Of a stretch of 64,000 nt of DNA, positions 28,692-38,513 are shown in pieces. The position numbers and the translations under genes are program-made. Numbering within the stretch: the stretch's first letter is position 1; every line of letters begins with the position of its first letter. Source of the DNA: Natronomonas aquatica (lineage in GTDB: Archaea; Halobacteriota; Halobacteria; Halobacteriales; Haloarculaceae); assembly GCF_024449025.1 (NCBI RefSeq), contig NZ_JAHLKM010000001.1, positions 289,267-353,266 of the forward strand, written 5' to 3'. Below the pieces are notes generated by a model. The model saw only the letters and a list, made by a program, of their open reading frames with translations. It searched no databases and had not been told where the DNA came from.

Positions 28692-29387
28692 TCACTCGGG
28701 GAGCCGCCAGACCCCCTCGTCGACGCGGACCGCGACGTCGCGACGCTCCATCTCCGAGAGCACCTCGTCGAGGCGGTTCGGCTGGGCGACCTCCATCTCG
28801 ATCCGATCCAGGTCGTGATAGACCGACAGGTAATGGCGGATGTCCTCGCGCGTGAGCGTCTCGGCGTCGGCCTTCCGCATGACACCGCCGATGAGATCGA
28901 TCATGTCCTCGATGAAGTTCCACGGATAGACCACCCAGGTCCACTCCTCGAGGCGTTCGCCGACGAACTCGGGTTCGAACTCGCTGGTCTGCAGTAGCTG
29001 TAAGGTCGCGGTCCGGACCGACGCGGGGTTCCGTTCGGAGACGTACTCGTGGGCGCGACGGATCGAGCCGCCGGTGTCGGCGATATCGTCGATGACGAGA
29101 ACGTTTTTCCCCTCGACGCTGCCGTCCGGCATCGGGTACCGGACCTGCGGCTCGTCGGCCTTCTCGCCGGTCCCGACGTAGTGTTCCATCTTCAGGCTCG
29201 TCAGGTCGTCCAATCCGAGGAAATCACAGAGACACCGGCCGGCGAACCAGCCGCCGCGGGCCAGCGCGACGACGACGTCGGGCTCGAAGTCGGCCTGTTT
29301 GATCCCCTCGGAGACGTCCCGACACAGGCTATAGATGTACTCCCAGGTCGTGACGGTACAGTCGAACTCCTCGGGGAGGTCGCTCAT
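28692..29387 (-). CDS. Purine/pyrimidine phosphoribosyltransferase family protein
   Basis: A 231-residue type I phosphoribosyltransferase. The PRPP-binding motif VLVIDDIADTGGS is at residues 97-109 and the pyrophosphate loop ALARGG at about 41-46. The C-terminal part (about 165-231) is an extra helical and winged-like segment (LTREDIRHYLSVYHDLD). The base used cannot be told. Haloarchaeal relatives include hypoxanthine/guanine or xanthine enzymes and regulators. It is convergent with scpA and divergent from the MFS gene. Confidence 0.85.
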   Translation of the reverse strand: MSDLPEEFDCTVTTWEYIYSLCRDVSEGIKQADFEPDVVVALARGGWFAGRCLCDFLGLDDLTSLKMEHYVGTGEKADEPQVRYPMPDGSVEGKNVLVIDDIADTGGSIRRAHEYVSERNPASVRTATLQLLQTSEFEPEFVGERLEEWTWVVYPWNFIEDMIDLIGGVMRKADAETLTREDIRHYLSVYHDLDRIEMEVAQPNRLDEVLSEMERRDVAVRVDEGVWRLPE

Positions 29388-29521
29388 ACCCGCTTTCTCG
29401 GATGGGTCGTAATTAATACCTCCTCCGGGCGACCGTTCGCGCCCCGACGGCGGGAGCGAACCCGGGATCGAACCGAGTCACATAAAACTCGTCCCGTCAC
29501 CGATACACGTAAGACGACCAG

Positions 29522-30694
29522 ATGCGGTGGCGATACAAAGAGACGGTCCTCACGCTGTGTACGCTAGCGTTCTTCGTCACGATGGTCGGCCGGTTGGCGC
29601 TCAGTCCCGTCGTGCCACAGATCGTCGAGACGTTCGCCGCCTCGAACGCTGTCGTCGGCCTCGCGTTGACCGGGATGTGGCTCGCCTACGGGCTCGCACA
29701 GTACCCCAGCGGGATCCTCGCCGACCGGTACGGCGAACGGCGGGTCATCCTCGTCGCCGTCGGCGGCGCCACCCTCGCCGCGCTTTCGGTCGCACTCTCG
29801 CCGCTCTTTGCGCTGTTTTTTCTCTCGACGATCCTGCTCGGGGGCGTCGCCGGACTCCACTACAGTGTCGCGACCACGCTCCTTGCGCAAACCTACGACA
29901 ACGTCGGGACGGCCGTCGGGGTCCACAACTCCGGGGCCACGATCGCCGGGCTGTGTACCCCCGTCGCCGTCGCGTGGATCACGGTGCAGTTCGGGTGGCG
30001 CATCGCGGTCGCCGCCGTCGCGACGATCGGCATACCGGCGGCGGTTCTCTTTGCGGTAAAGGTCCGCCCGACCGACCCGCGCCGTCCGGAGACGCCGCTC
30101 CGGGAGCGGGTACAGCTCTCGGTCGCCCGCGAACTCCTCTCGCGGCCACCGATCGCGTTCACGCTGGTCATCGCTATCGTCTCGGAGTTCACCTGGCAGG
30201 GAACGGCGTCGTTTCTGCCGACGTTTCTCATCGATTACCACGGCGTTTCGACGACGTTCGCAGGGGCGCTGTTTTCGGCGTATTTCGTCACACAGGGTGT
30301 CGTCCAGATCGGCATCGGCGCCGTCTCCGATCGGATCGGCCGCGACGGGGCGCTGGCCGGCTGTATGCTCGCCGGCCTCGTCGGGTTCGGGACGCTCGTG
30401 ATCCGTTCCAGCACCGTTTCGATTTTCGTCGGCGTGTTTTTCGTCGCGGTGGCGATGAGTTACGGATCGGCGCTCATGCCAAGGTTTCTCCGCGAGTTCT
30501 CCGAGGCGGAGCGAAACGCCGGATTCGGACTCGTTCGGACCACCTATATGATCGCCGCCTCGCTGGGCTCGGCTGTCGTCGGACTGTTGGTCGATCTGTT
30601 CGGGTGGCCGGTCTCGTTCGGGTTTCTGGCCGCGATACTGGGAGCCGTGTTCCTCATGATTGCGATCAACCGGGCGTTCGGGTTCGGATACTAG
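29522..30694 (+). CDS. MFS transporter
   Basis: A 390-residue major facilitator protein with 12 predicted membrane helices. The loop 2-3 motif is ILADRYGERRV (about residues 62-72) and the matching loop 8-9 motif is VSDRIGRDGAL. LLGGVAGLHYSVAT resembles motif B. The substrate is not predictable. The ATG at 29522 precedes the first helix. It is a single gene, 133 bases from the divergent phosphoribosyltransferase. Confidence 0.88.
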   Translation: MRWRYKETVLTLCTLAFFVTMVGRLALSPVVPQIVETFAASNAVVGLALTGMWLAYGLAQYPSGILADRYGERRVILVAVGGATLAALSVALSPLFALFFLSTILLGGVAGLHYSVATTLLAQTYDNVGTAVGVHNSGATIAGLCTPVAVAWITVQFGWRIAVAAVATIGIPAAVLFAVKVRPTDPRRPETPLRERVQLSVARELLSRPPIAFTLVIAIVSEFTWQGTASFLPTFLIDYHGVSTTFAGALFSAYFVTQGVVQIGIGAVSDRIGRDGALAGCMLAGLVGFGTLVIRSSTVSIFVGVFFVAVAMSYGSALMPRFLREFSEAERNAGFGLVRTTYMIAASLGSAVVGLLVDLFGWPVSFGFLAAILGAVFLMIAINRAFGFGY

Positions 30695-30714
30695 CCCCGG
30701 TACCGCCGCCCGGC

Positions 30715-30723
30715 ATTTAATAT
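30715..30723 (+). promoter_or_regulatory. TATA box of the PhzF-family gene
   Basis: ATTTAATAT lies 22-30 bases before the ATG at 30745 and supports that start over the GTG at 30739. Confidence 0.55.
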
Positions 30724-30744
30724 GGCTCCACCGGAACCGTGCGT

Positions 30745-31659
30745 ATGGAAACCCGACGCGCCCTGCTCGTCGACGCGTTCACGCGCGAACCGCTGTCCGG
30801 CAACGCCGCCGGGCTCGTCCCCGAAGCCGAGGGGCTGGACGACGAACAGATGGGCTCGATCGCCCGGGAGTTGAACGCCTCCGAGACGGCGTTTCTCCTT
30901 CCGAGCGCCGAAGCCGACCGCCGGCTCCGGTATTTCACGCCGGCCGGCGAGATCGACCTCTGTGGTCACGCGACCGTCGCGGCCCACGCGTGGATGGCCG
31001 AGAACGGTCGGCTGACCGGGGGGGCACACACCGTAGAGACGAACGTCGGCGTCCTCGATATCGAACTCGACGAGGGGGTCGTCTGGATGACCCAGGACGT
31101 CGCCGAGGTGACGCGGGTCGACCTCGAGTACGACCGGATCGCGTCGGCGCTCGGGGTCGATCCAGCGACGCTCGCCGACGTGGGCGCTGACCTGCCGCTT
31201 GCGACCGCTTCGACGGGGCTGGAATACCTCGTCGTTCCCGTGAACTTCCTGTCGGCGCTTTCTGGGGCCGATCCGGACTTCGGCGCGATCGGGACGCTGA
31301 CCGAGGAGTTCGACGCGACCGGGCTGTACGCGTTCACGTTCGATACCCTCGAAGGGAACGCGACGCTGCACGGCCGGATGTTCGCGCCCGGCGTCGGCGT
31401 CGACGAGGACCCGGTCACCGGGACTGCCGCCGGCGCGGTCGGGGCGTACCTCCGGGGGGTCGAAGCGTTCGAGGGGGAGTTACCCGAGGAAACCGTCATC
31501 GAGCAGGGACACTTCCTCGATCGGCCCGGCCGGGTCCGGGTCCGTGCCCGAACCGATCCCGTCGCCGTCGGCGGTCGTGCGGTGACGGCGCTCGAGGGGA
31601 CGATCGCGGTTCCCGATCCGGGCGACGACGACATCATCGAAGCGACGGGACCGTCGTAA
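30745..31659 (+). CDS. PhzF-family isomerase/epimerase
   Basis: A 304-residue protein with two diaminopimelate-epimerase-like halves. The catalytic glutamate is E47 (LNASETAFL). GHATVAAHAW and, in the second half, DEDPVTGTAAGAVGAYL are the family signatures. PhzF proteins isomerise small metabolites by proton transfer; the substrate here is unknown. Leaderless start from the TATA box. It stands between MFS and PEP synthase without obvious operon links. Confidence 0.88.
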   Translation: METRRALLVDAFTREPLSGNAAGLVPEAEGLDDEQMGSIARELNASETAFLLPSAEADRRLRYFTPAGEIDLCGHATVAAHAWMAENGRLTGGAHTVETNVGVLDIELDEGVVWMTQDVAEVTRVDLEYDRIASALGVDPATLADVGADLPLATASTGLEYLVVPVNFLSALSGADPDFGAIGTLTEEFDATGLYAFTFDTLEGNATLHGRMFAPGVGVDEDPVTGTAAGAVGAYLRGVEAFEGELPEETVIEQGHFLDRPGRVRVRARTDPVAVGGRAVTALEGTIAVPDPGDDDIIEATGPS

Positions 31660-31726
31660 TCGGGGCGGATCCCGCCACGGACGGCGAACGAATGGCCTAA
31701 GTTGGGGGGCAGCGAACTCTCCCGTA

Positions 31727-34003
31727 ATGACAGCAGACGGGACGGACGGTTCCGCAGAACCCGTACTCTGGCTCGACGAGATCAGATCCGAGGACATCGG
31801 GACGGTCGGGGGCAAGGGTGCGTCCCTCGGCGAGATGACGGCCGCAGGGCTGCCGGTCCCCCCAGGGTTCATCGTCACCACGGACACCTACCGGACGTTC
31901 ATCGAGGAGACGGGCATCGACGAGGAACTGTTCGATGCCGTCGATATCGATTCGGACGACAGCGACGCTCTCGCGGCGGCGGAAGCGAAGGCCGAAGAGC
32001 TCATCCTCGGAACCGAGATGCCGGAGGACGTCCGCTCGAAGATTCTCGCGGCCTACGACGACCTCGACGACGGTGAGGCGTTTGTCGCGGTCCGATCCTC
32101 GGCAACGCTCGAAGACCTCGAATCGGCCTCGTTTGCCGGCCAGCAGGACACGTATCTCAACGTCACCCGGGAGGATCTCATCGACCGGATCAAGGACTGC
32201 TGGGCGTCGCTGTTTACCCAGCGGGCGATCTACTACCGCAACGAACAGGGATTCGGCCACGACGCCGTCGACATCGCCGTCGTGGTCCAGCGGATGGTCG
32301 ACGCCGAGAAGTCCGGCGTGATGTTCACCTCCCACCCCTCCAGCGGCGAGCCGAAGATCATCATCGAGGCCGCCTGGGGGCTCGGCGAGGCGGTCGTCTC
32401 CGGGTCGGTCTCGCCGGACAACTACGTCATCGACCGGGAGACGGACGAGACCGTCGAGGTGACCGTCGCGGACAAGAAGATCAAGATGGTCAAAGACGAC
32501 GAGACGGGCGAGACGATCGAGGTCGAGGTGCCCGAGGACGAACGGAACACCCAGGTGCTCGACGAGGAGGAACTCGATCAGCTCGTCGAACTCGGCGAGC
32601 GGGCGGAGGCCCACTACGACGAACCCCAGGACGTCGAGTGGGCGACCATCGACGGGGAAGTGTTCATGCTCCAGTCGCGGCCGATCACGACGATCTCCGA
32701 GGACGCCGACGGGGAGGCCGATGGGCCGGACGGGAACGTGCTTTTGAACGGACTCGGTGCCTCGCCGGGGATCGCCTCCGGACCGGCCCGGATCGTCGGG
32801 GCGCTCGATCAGCTCGATAAGGTCGGCGAGGGAGACATCATCGTCACCGAGATGACGACCCCCGATATGGTGCCGGCGATGAAGCGGGCGGACGGGATCA
32901 TCACCGACGAGGGCGGGATGACGAGCCACGCAGCGATCGTCGCCCGTGAACTCGGCGCGCCGGCGGTCGTCGGGGCCGGCGTCGGCACGAAACAGCTCGA
33001 GGACGGTCAGATCGTCACGATCGACGGCGACAAGGGCAGCGTCACCGCGGGCGCCGTCGAACCCGAAGAACAGACCGACTCGGTCGAGTCGGTCCGCCCC
33101 GAGAACCCGGTGAAACCGATGACGGCGACGGAGGTGAAGGTCAACGTCTCCATCCCCGAAGCCGCCGAGCGCGCCGCGGCGACCGGCGCCGACGGCGTCG
33201 GACTGCTCCGGATGGAACACATGATCCTCTCGACGAACAAAACGCCCGAACGATACATCGAGGACCACGGCGAGGACGCCTACGTCGAGGAGATCGTCGA
33301 GGGGGTCCGGACCGTCGCCGACGAGTTCTATCCCCGACCGGTCCGCGTCCGGACGCTCGATGCGCCGACCGACGAGTTCAGACAGATGGAAGGCGGCGAG
33401 GACGAACCCCACGAACACAACCCGATGCTCGGCTACCGGGGGATCCGCCGCAGCCTCGATCGACCGGAGCTTTTCGCCCACGAACTCGAGGCGTTCCGGC
33501 GACTCTTCGAGATGGGCTACGACAACGTCGAGATCATGTTCCCGCTGGTCAACGACAGCGAGGACGTCACCCGGGCGCGGAACCTGATGGAATCGGCGGG
33601 GGTCGATCCCGCGATCCGGACGTGGGGTGTCATGGTCGAGACCCCGGCCGCGGCGCTTTCGATCGAGGAGATGGGCGAGGCGGGGATCGATTTCGCCTCC
33701 TTCGGAACCAACGACCTCACCCAGTACACGCTGGCAGTAGACCGCAACAACGAACACGTCGCCGACCGTTTCGACGAACTCCACCCGGCCGTTCTCCAGC
33801 TCATCGGCGACGCGATCGAAACCTGCCGAGAACACGACATCGCGACGGGTATCTGCGGACAGGCGGGCTCGAAACCGGGGATGGTCCGGTTCCTCGTCGG
33901 CGAGGGCGTCTCCTCGATCTCGGCGAACATCGACGCGGTCAGGGACGTCCAACACGAGGTCAAACGGGAAGAACAGAAGCTCCTGCTCGACTCCGTCCGG
34001 TAA
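31727..34003 (+). CDS. ppsA: Phosphoenolpyruvate synthase
   Basis: A 758-residue enzyme making PEP from pyruvate and ATP for gluconeogenesis. The ATP-grasp domain begins GTVGGKGASLGEMTAAGLPV. The swivelling phosphohistidine is H401 (GGMTSHAAIVARELG) and the catalytic cysteine of the PEP domain is C710 (GICGQAGSK). FGTNDLTQYTLAVDRNN is the typical PEP-utiliser signature. Length is normal. Monocistronic, followed after 64 bases by MetRS with its own TATA-like TGTTTTACC. Confidence 0.96.
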   Translation: MTADGTDGSAEPVLWLDEIRSEDIGTVGGKGASLGEMTAAGLPVPPGFIVTTDTYRTFIEETGIDEELFDAVDIDSDDSDALAAAEAKAEELILGTEMPEDVRSKILAAYDDLDDGEAFVAVRSSATLEDLESASFAGQQDTYLNVTREDLIDRIKDCWASLFTQRAIYYRNEQGFGHDAVDIAVVVQRMVDAEKSGVMFTSHPSSGEPKIIIEAAWGLGEAVVSGSVSPDNYVIDRETDETVEVTVADKKIKMVKDDETGETIEVEVPEDERNTQVLDEEELDQLVELGERAEAHYDEPQDVEWATIDGEVFMLQSRPITTISEDADGEADGPDGNVLLNGLGASPGIASGPARIVGALDQLDKVGEGDIIVTEMTTPDMVPAMKRADGIITDEGGMTSHAAIVARELGAPAVVGAGVGTKQLEDGQIVTIDGDKGSVTAGAVEPEEQTDSVESVRPENPVKPMTATEVKVNVSIPEAAERAAATGADGVGLLRMEHMILSTNKTPERYIEDHGEDAYVEEIVEGVRTVADEFYPRPVRVRTLDAPTDEFRQMEGGEDEPHEHNPMLGYRGIRRSLDRPELFAHELEAFRRLFEMGYDNVEIMFPLVNDSEDVTRARNLMESAGVDPAIRTWGVMVETPAAALSIEEMGEAGIDFASFGTNDLTQYTLAVDRNNEHVADRFDELHPAVLQLIGDAIETCREHDIATGICGQAGSKPGMVRFLVGEGVSSISANIDAVRDVQHEVKREEQKLLLDSVR

Positions 34004-34067
34004 GCCGCGGTCAGCCCTCTCGGTCCAGAACGGGAGTGTTTTACCGTCCTGGCCCGGGCTATCGTGT

Positions 34068-36212
34068 ATGCACGAGGAGTTTCCGACGGAGTCCCCGGCG
34101 GTGGTCACCTGTGGGTTGCCGTACGCCAACGGCGACCTCCACGTCGGCCACCTCCGGACCTACGTCAGCGGCGACGCCTACGCGCGGGCGCTCGATCGGC
34201 TCGGCCAGAACGTCGCGTTCGTCAGTGGCTCGGACATGCACGGGACGCCGATCGCGGTCAACGCCGCCGAGGCGGGCGTCGATCCCGAGTCCTTTGCGTT
34301 GGAGTACCACGAACAGTACGAGGAAACGTTCCCGGAGTTCAACGTCGAGTTCGACAACTACGGCCACACTCACGACGGGACGAACGCCGAGATGACCCGG
34401 TCGTTCGTCCGGTCGTGGATCGACGGCGACCACGTCTTCGAAAAGGAGATCGAGGTCGCCTGGGACGCCGAAACCGACCAGCCACTCCCCGACCGGTTCG
34501 TCGAAGGGACCTGTCCGTACTGCGGTGAGAGGGCCCGCGGTGACGAGTGCGACGAGGGCTGTCAGCGACACCTCGAGCCCGGCGAAATCGAGGATCCGGT
34601 CTCGACGATCACGGGAAACCCCGCCGAGTACCGCACCCGTCCACACAAGTTCCTCCGGCTCTCGGACTTCCAGGAGTACCTTAACGAGTTCATCGACCGG
34701 CTGGAAGGCACCGACAACGCCCAAAACCAGCCCCGGGAGTGGATCGAGGGCGAACTCCAGGACCTGTGTATCACCCGTGACATGGAGTGGGGAATCGACT
34801 ACCCCGGAAGCGAGGCTTCGGAGACGCCTCGGGAAGGCGGTGAAACCGCCGAGAGCGAAGAGGAGCTGGTGTTGTACGTGTGGGTCGACGCCCCCATCGA
34901 GTACGTCTCCTCGAGCAAACAGTACACCGAAGCGGTCGGCGCCGACACCTACGACTGGGAGGCCGTCTGGAAGAATCACGGGACCGAAACCGAGCCGGAC
35001 GGCGGCGAGATCGTCCACGTCATCGGCCACGACATCATCCAGCATCACACGGTCTTTTGGCCCGCCATGCTGCGTGGGGCGGGTTTCAACGAACCGCGGG
35101 CCGTGATGGCGTGTGGATTCGTCAACCTCGACGGGGAGGCCTTCTCGACCTCCCGGAACCGCGCGGTGTGGGCCGACGACTACGTCGAGTCGGGACTTCA
35201 CCCCGACCTGTACCGGTATCACATCGTCACCGGCAGCGAGTTCACCGCGGACGTGGACTTCTCGTGGGACGGCCTCCAGGAACGGGTCAACAACGAGCTG
35301 GTCGGGACGCTGGGGAACTTCCTGTATCGGTCGCTGCTCTTCGCCGAGCGTAACTACGACGGGACGCCCGACGCCGAGGTGAGCGAGGAGGTCGAAGCCG
35401 AAATCGAGGCGGCGATGGACGATTTCCGGACGGCGGTCAACGACTACCGCGTCCGCGGGTTGGGGCACACCCCGGTCGAACTCGCGAAGTTCGGCAACGA
35501 GTACATCCAGCGGCACGAACCCTGGAAACTCACCGACGACGAGCCCGAACGAGCCGCGGAAGTCATCCGCGATTGCGTCCAGCTCGTGAAGGCGATCGCC
35601 GTCCTCATGGAGCCGGTGCTCCCGGGGAAGGCCGAGACCCTGTGGGCACAGCTGGGCGAAGACGACAGCGTCCACGACGCCGACCTAGGGGCGGCGCTTT
35701 CCGCCCCGCCGGCCGGGTTCGAGGATCCGGTCGAGCTGTTCGAACAGATCGAGGACGACCGCGTCGCGGGGCTCAACCGTCAGCTCGAGGAACGCATCGA
35801 GGCGGCCGACGACGGCGGTGAAAAGGCCGATAGCGACGAAGCCGACGGCGAAGAAACCGACGACGCGGTGGCCGACCTCGAGCCGATCGCCGACGACCGG
35901 GTGAGCTTCGAGGCGTTCAAAGAACTCGACATCCGGGTCGGGGAGGTACTGTCGGCCGAGCCGATCGAGGGAGCCGACAAGCTCGCGAAGCTCGAGGTCG
36001 ATATCGGCCTCGAGACACGACAGATCGTCGCCGGCATCAAACAGCTCCACGATCTGGAATCGCTTTCGGGCACCCGTATCGTCGTCGTCGCGAACCTCGA
36101 GGAGAACGAACTCTTCGGGGTCGAATCCGACGGGATGCTCCTGGCGGCGGGCGAGGAGGCCGACCTGCTGACCACCCACGGCGACGCCGAGCCGGGGACG
36201 AAGATCCGATGA
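34068..36212 (+). CDS. metG: Methionyl-tRNA synthetase
   Basis: A 714-residue class I synthetase. HVGH (residues 25-28) is the HIGH motif. FSTSRN (about 362-367) replaces the KMSKS loop. The zinc knuckle uses C149, C152, C161 and C165. After the anticodon domain comes an acidic linker (EKADSDEADGEETDD, about 585-600). A C-terminal EMAPII-like tRNA-binding domain follows (FKELDIRVGEVLSAEPIEG to the end), normal for archaeal MetRS. The single CxxC pair set is complete. Confidence 0.96.
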   Translation: MHEEFPTESPAVVTCGLPYANGDLHVGHLRTYVSGDAYARALDRLGQNVAFVSGSDMHGTPIAVNAAEAGVDPESFALEYHEQYEETFPEFNVEFDNYGHTHDGTNAEMTRSFVRSWIDGDHVFEKEIEVAWDAETDQPLPDRFVEGTCPYCGERARGDECDEGCQRHLEPGEIEDPVSTITGNPAEYRTRPHKFLRLSDFQEYLNEFIDRLEGTDNAQNQPREWIEGELQDLCITRDMEWGIDYPGSEASETPREGGETAESEEELVLYVWVDAPIEYVSSSKQYTEAVGADTYDWEAVWKNHGTETEPDGGEIVHVIGHDIIQHHTVFWPAMLRGAGFNEPRAVMACGFVNLDGEAFSTSRNRAVWADDYVESGLHPDLYRYHIVTGSEFTADVDFSWDGLQERVNNELVGTLGNFLYRSLLFAERNYDGTPDAEVSEEVEAEIEAAMDDFRTAVNDYRVRGLGHTPVELAKFGNEYIQRHEPWKLTDDEPERAAEVIRDCVQLVKAIAVLMEPVLPGKAETLWAQLGEDDSVHDADLGAALSAPPAGFEDPVELFEQIEDDRVAGLNRQLEERIEAADDGGEKADSDEADGEETDDAVADLEPIADDRVSFEAFKELDIRVGEVLSAEPIEGADKLAKLEVDIGLETRQIVAGIKQLHDLESLSGTRIVVVANLEENELFGVESDGMLLAAGEEADLLTTHGDAEPGTKIR

Positions 36213-36261
36213 CGGCGATCGCCGCCGACAGCCATTTGCGTCCGCCGTCGGTACAGTCGGT

Positions 36262-36558
36262 ATGAACGACCGCGAGGACGCGGCGGAGCCGCCGGACGTC
36301 CCCGACGCCGACGATCGACCGGACGGACCGGACGGATCGGCCGACGCCGGGTCGGGAAACGGCGATCAAGCCCGGGAGTGGCGGTTCACGCTCGAGGACA
36401 TCGAGGCCCGCGAGGCGGAAGCCGCGGCCGTCGAAGCGGCCGAAAAGAGCCGGACCGAGCCGATCGAATCCGGCGACCCCTCGCTTGAAGGTGCCGTCTT
36501 CGTCCTGCTCGGGGTCGGGTTCGCGCTGTTCGTTATCTCTCGGCTGTTCGTGGGGTAA
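36262..36558 (+). CDS. Small acidic protein with one C-terminal membrane helix
   Basis: A 98-residue protein: a disordered Asp/Pro/Gly-rich N-terminus, a charged helix (TLEDIEAREAEAAAVEAAEK) and one membrane segment at the end (GAVFVLLGVGFALFVISRLF). It is tail-anchored in form. It follows metG after 49 bases on the same strand. Unknown function; the composition is that of real haloarchaeal small membrane proteins. Confidence 0.75.
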   Translation: MNDREDAAEPPDVPDADDRPDGPDGSADAGSGNGDQAREWRFTLEDIEAREAEAAAVEAAEKSRTEPIESGDPSLEGAVFVLLGVGFALFVISRLFVG

Positions 36559-36609
36559 ACCCCGGACGGATGGGGAAACCTCCGAACGGTACTTCGACCA
36601 CAGGGCTGG

Positions 36610-37596
36610 TCAGTCGTCCGCGTCGACCCGGTTGCGGAGATCGAGATCCCGGTACCCATCGGCTCCCTCTGCGGCGCGGACGTTCTCGGCGACGATGTCG
36701 GCGACCCGCTCCCAGTACGCGTCGGTATGCCCGGACATGTGGGGCGTGATGAGGACGTCCTCGAGGTTCCAGAGCGGGTGGTCCGCCGGCAACGGTTCGG
36801 GGTCCGTCACGTCGAGGGCGGCCTTGTGGATCTTGTTGCCGCGCAGCGCCCCGAGGAGCGCGTCGGTGTGGATTATCGGCCCCCGGCCGATGTTGATGAC
36901 GACCGCATCGGACGGCAGCGTTCCGAACGCCTCCTCGTCGACGAGCCCGCGCGTCGTTTCCGTGAGCGGGCAGGCCAACACCAGATAATCCGTCCGGGCG
37001 AGCGCGTCCTGGAAGGTGGCGTCCTCGAACCCGATCACCTCGTCTGTCGGGCCGCCCTTCTCGGGGGAATAACGGACGCCGATCGTCTCGACCCCGAACG
37101 GTTCGAGCCGTTCGACGATCCCGTCCCCGATCGGCCCGAGCCCGACGACGGTGACGGTACTGCCCTCCAGTTCCCCGAAGGCCTGGTAGTGTTGCCACCG
37201 CGATTCGCGCTGGCGGCGAATACCCTCGTCCAGCCGCCGGGCGATGGCCAGCATCCACCCGATAACGTGTTCGGGGATGTTGGGGACGTGGACGCCGCTG
37301 GCGTTCGTCACGACCACGCCCTCCGAATCGAGCGTCTCCATCGGCAGGTGACCGATGCCGGCCGACGCCGCGGCGAAGTACTCGAGTTTCTCGGCGCGCC
37401 GGATCAGTTCCTCGTCGATGTGCAGGCCGACGGCGACGGGCGCCTCCGCGATGAGTTCCCGCTCTTCGGCCGTGGTACGGGCCGTTCGGACGTCGTGCTC
37501 CGGAAGCTGTTCCTCGAGCGCTTCCGTACACTCCTGAGAGCCCATCCCGTGGAGCTTTTCACGCAGTACGAGGATGTCGGGACCGTGGTTCGTCAT
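36610..37596 (-). CDS. D-2-hydroxyacid dehydrogenase family protein
   Basis: A 328-residue NAD(P)-dependent dehydrogenase. The Rossmann motif VVGLGPIGDGI is at about 150-160. Catalytic R238 (NIGRGP), E267 (DPEPLP) and H286 (TPHMSG) are all present. The 2-oxoacid substrate is not clear; glyoxylate/hydroxypyruvate reductase-like is the usual label. The ATG at 37596 is the family start; the frame upstream is unlikely coding. Divergent from the SDR gene, sharing a 116-base region with AT-rich TATAAATA-type sequence near 37620. Confidence 0.9.
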   Translation of the reverse strand: MTNHGPDILVLREKLHGMGSQECTEALEEQLPEHDVRTARTTAEERELIAEAPVAVGLHIDEELIRRAEKLEYFAAASAGIGHLPMETLDSEGVVVTNASGVHVPNIPEHVIGWMLAIARRLDEGIRRQRESRWQHYQAFGELEGSTVTVVGLGPIGDGIVERLEPFGVETIGVRYSPEKGGPTDEVIGFEDATFQDALARTDYLVLACPLTETTRGLVDEEAFGTLPSDAVVINIGRGPIIHTDALLGALRGNKIHKAALDVTDPEPLPADHPLWNLEDVLITPHMSGHTDAYWERVADIVAENVRAAEGADGYRDLDLRNRVDADD

Positions 37597-37712
37597 GGAC
37601 GGCCGTTCTCGGGTGGCAAGTATATAAATATCGGAGAGCAGCGTCCGTCGATTCCTCGCCCGGGTAGACCGAGGGCCAAGGGTATAATTACACACCCCGC
37701 GAACGCCCGACG

Positions 37713-38453
37713 ATGACCGGTTCACAACCGCTCGAAGGGAAGACCGTACTGTTGACTGGAGCCAGCGCCGGGATCGGCCGGGCCACCGCCCGGGAGGTCG
37801 CCGCCGCCGGCGGGGACGTCGCGCTCGCCGCCCGCCGCGAGGAGCGCCTACAGGAACTGGCCGAGGAACTCGAATCCGAGCACGGCGTCGGAACGCTCGT
37901 CGCTCCGACCGACGTCCGCGACAGCGACGCGGTCGCCGAAACCGTCGCGCGAACCGTCGAGGAGTTCGGCGGGCTGGACGTGGCGGTCTGTAACGCCGGG
38001 CTCATCGCCGGTTCGGCGATCGAGGACCTCCCGGACGAGGAGTACCACCGGATGATGGATGTCAACACTGACGGGGTGTTTTTCACCGCCCGCGAGTCGA
38101 TCCCCCACCTCCGGGAGTCGGAGGGGCACGTGGTGATCGTCGGGAGCTTCGCCGGGCAGTACCCGCGGCCGTTCAACCCCGTCTACGCCGCGAGCAAATC
38201 GTGGGCCAGAAGCTTCGCCCACAGCCTCGAGGCGCAGGTCGGCGAGGAAGGGATCGCCGTCTCCGTCGTGAACCCGACGGAGGTACGCTCGGAGTTCGGT
38301 GACGGCTCCCGGATGAAAGAACGGTACGGTCCCGAGGAGGCCAGCGATCCGGGCGATATCGCCGAGGCGATCGTGTTCGCGGCCACCCGCGAGCAACCGA
38401 ACACCGTCAGCGAACTGGACCTCTATCGCCCGGACAAGTTCAGCGGCTTCTGA
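37713..38453 (+). CDS. Short-chain dehydrogenase/reductase (SDR)
   Basis: A 246-residue classical SDR with TGASAGIGRA (15-24), the NAG motif (CNAGLIAG) and the catalytic set S145, Y158, K162. The substrate is not predictable. A TATA-like TATAATTAC at about 37682 precedes the ATG by about 27 bases. It ends 60 bases before the convergent E2 gene. Confidence 0.9.
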   Translation: MTGSQPLEGKTVLLTGASAGIGRATAREVAAAGGDVALAARREERLQELAEELESEHGVGTLVAPTDVRDSDAVAETVARTVEEFGGLDVAVCNAGLIAGSAIEDLPDEEYHRMMDVNTDGVFFTARESIPHLRESEGHVVIVGSFAGQYPRPFNPVYAASKSWARSFAHSLEAQVGEEGIAVSVVNPTEVRSEFGDGSRMKERYGPEEASDPGDIAEAIVFAATREQPNTVSELDLYRPDKFSGF

Positions 38454-38513
38454 TACGGCCGGCTGTCTCCTTGCCGGTTCGGTTGGTTCCCGAACGGAAA
38501 AGATCGGCGGGAC

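Noticed and set aside
31697..34129. 810-residue open frame on the minus strand across ppsA
   Set aside because: Exactly antisense to a complete PEP synthase with all catalytic residues. Its sequence is His/Arg/Asp-rich mirror composition, a usual by-product of high GC.
34059..35675. 538-residue minus-strand frame across metG
   Set aside because: Antisense to the MetRS catalytic domain with HIGH and zinc motifs; composition not protein-like.
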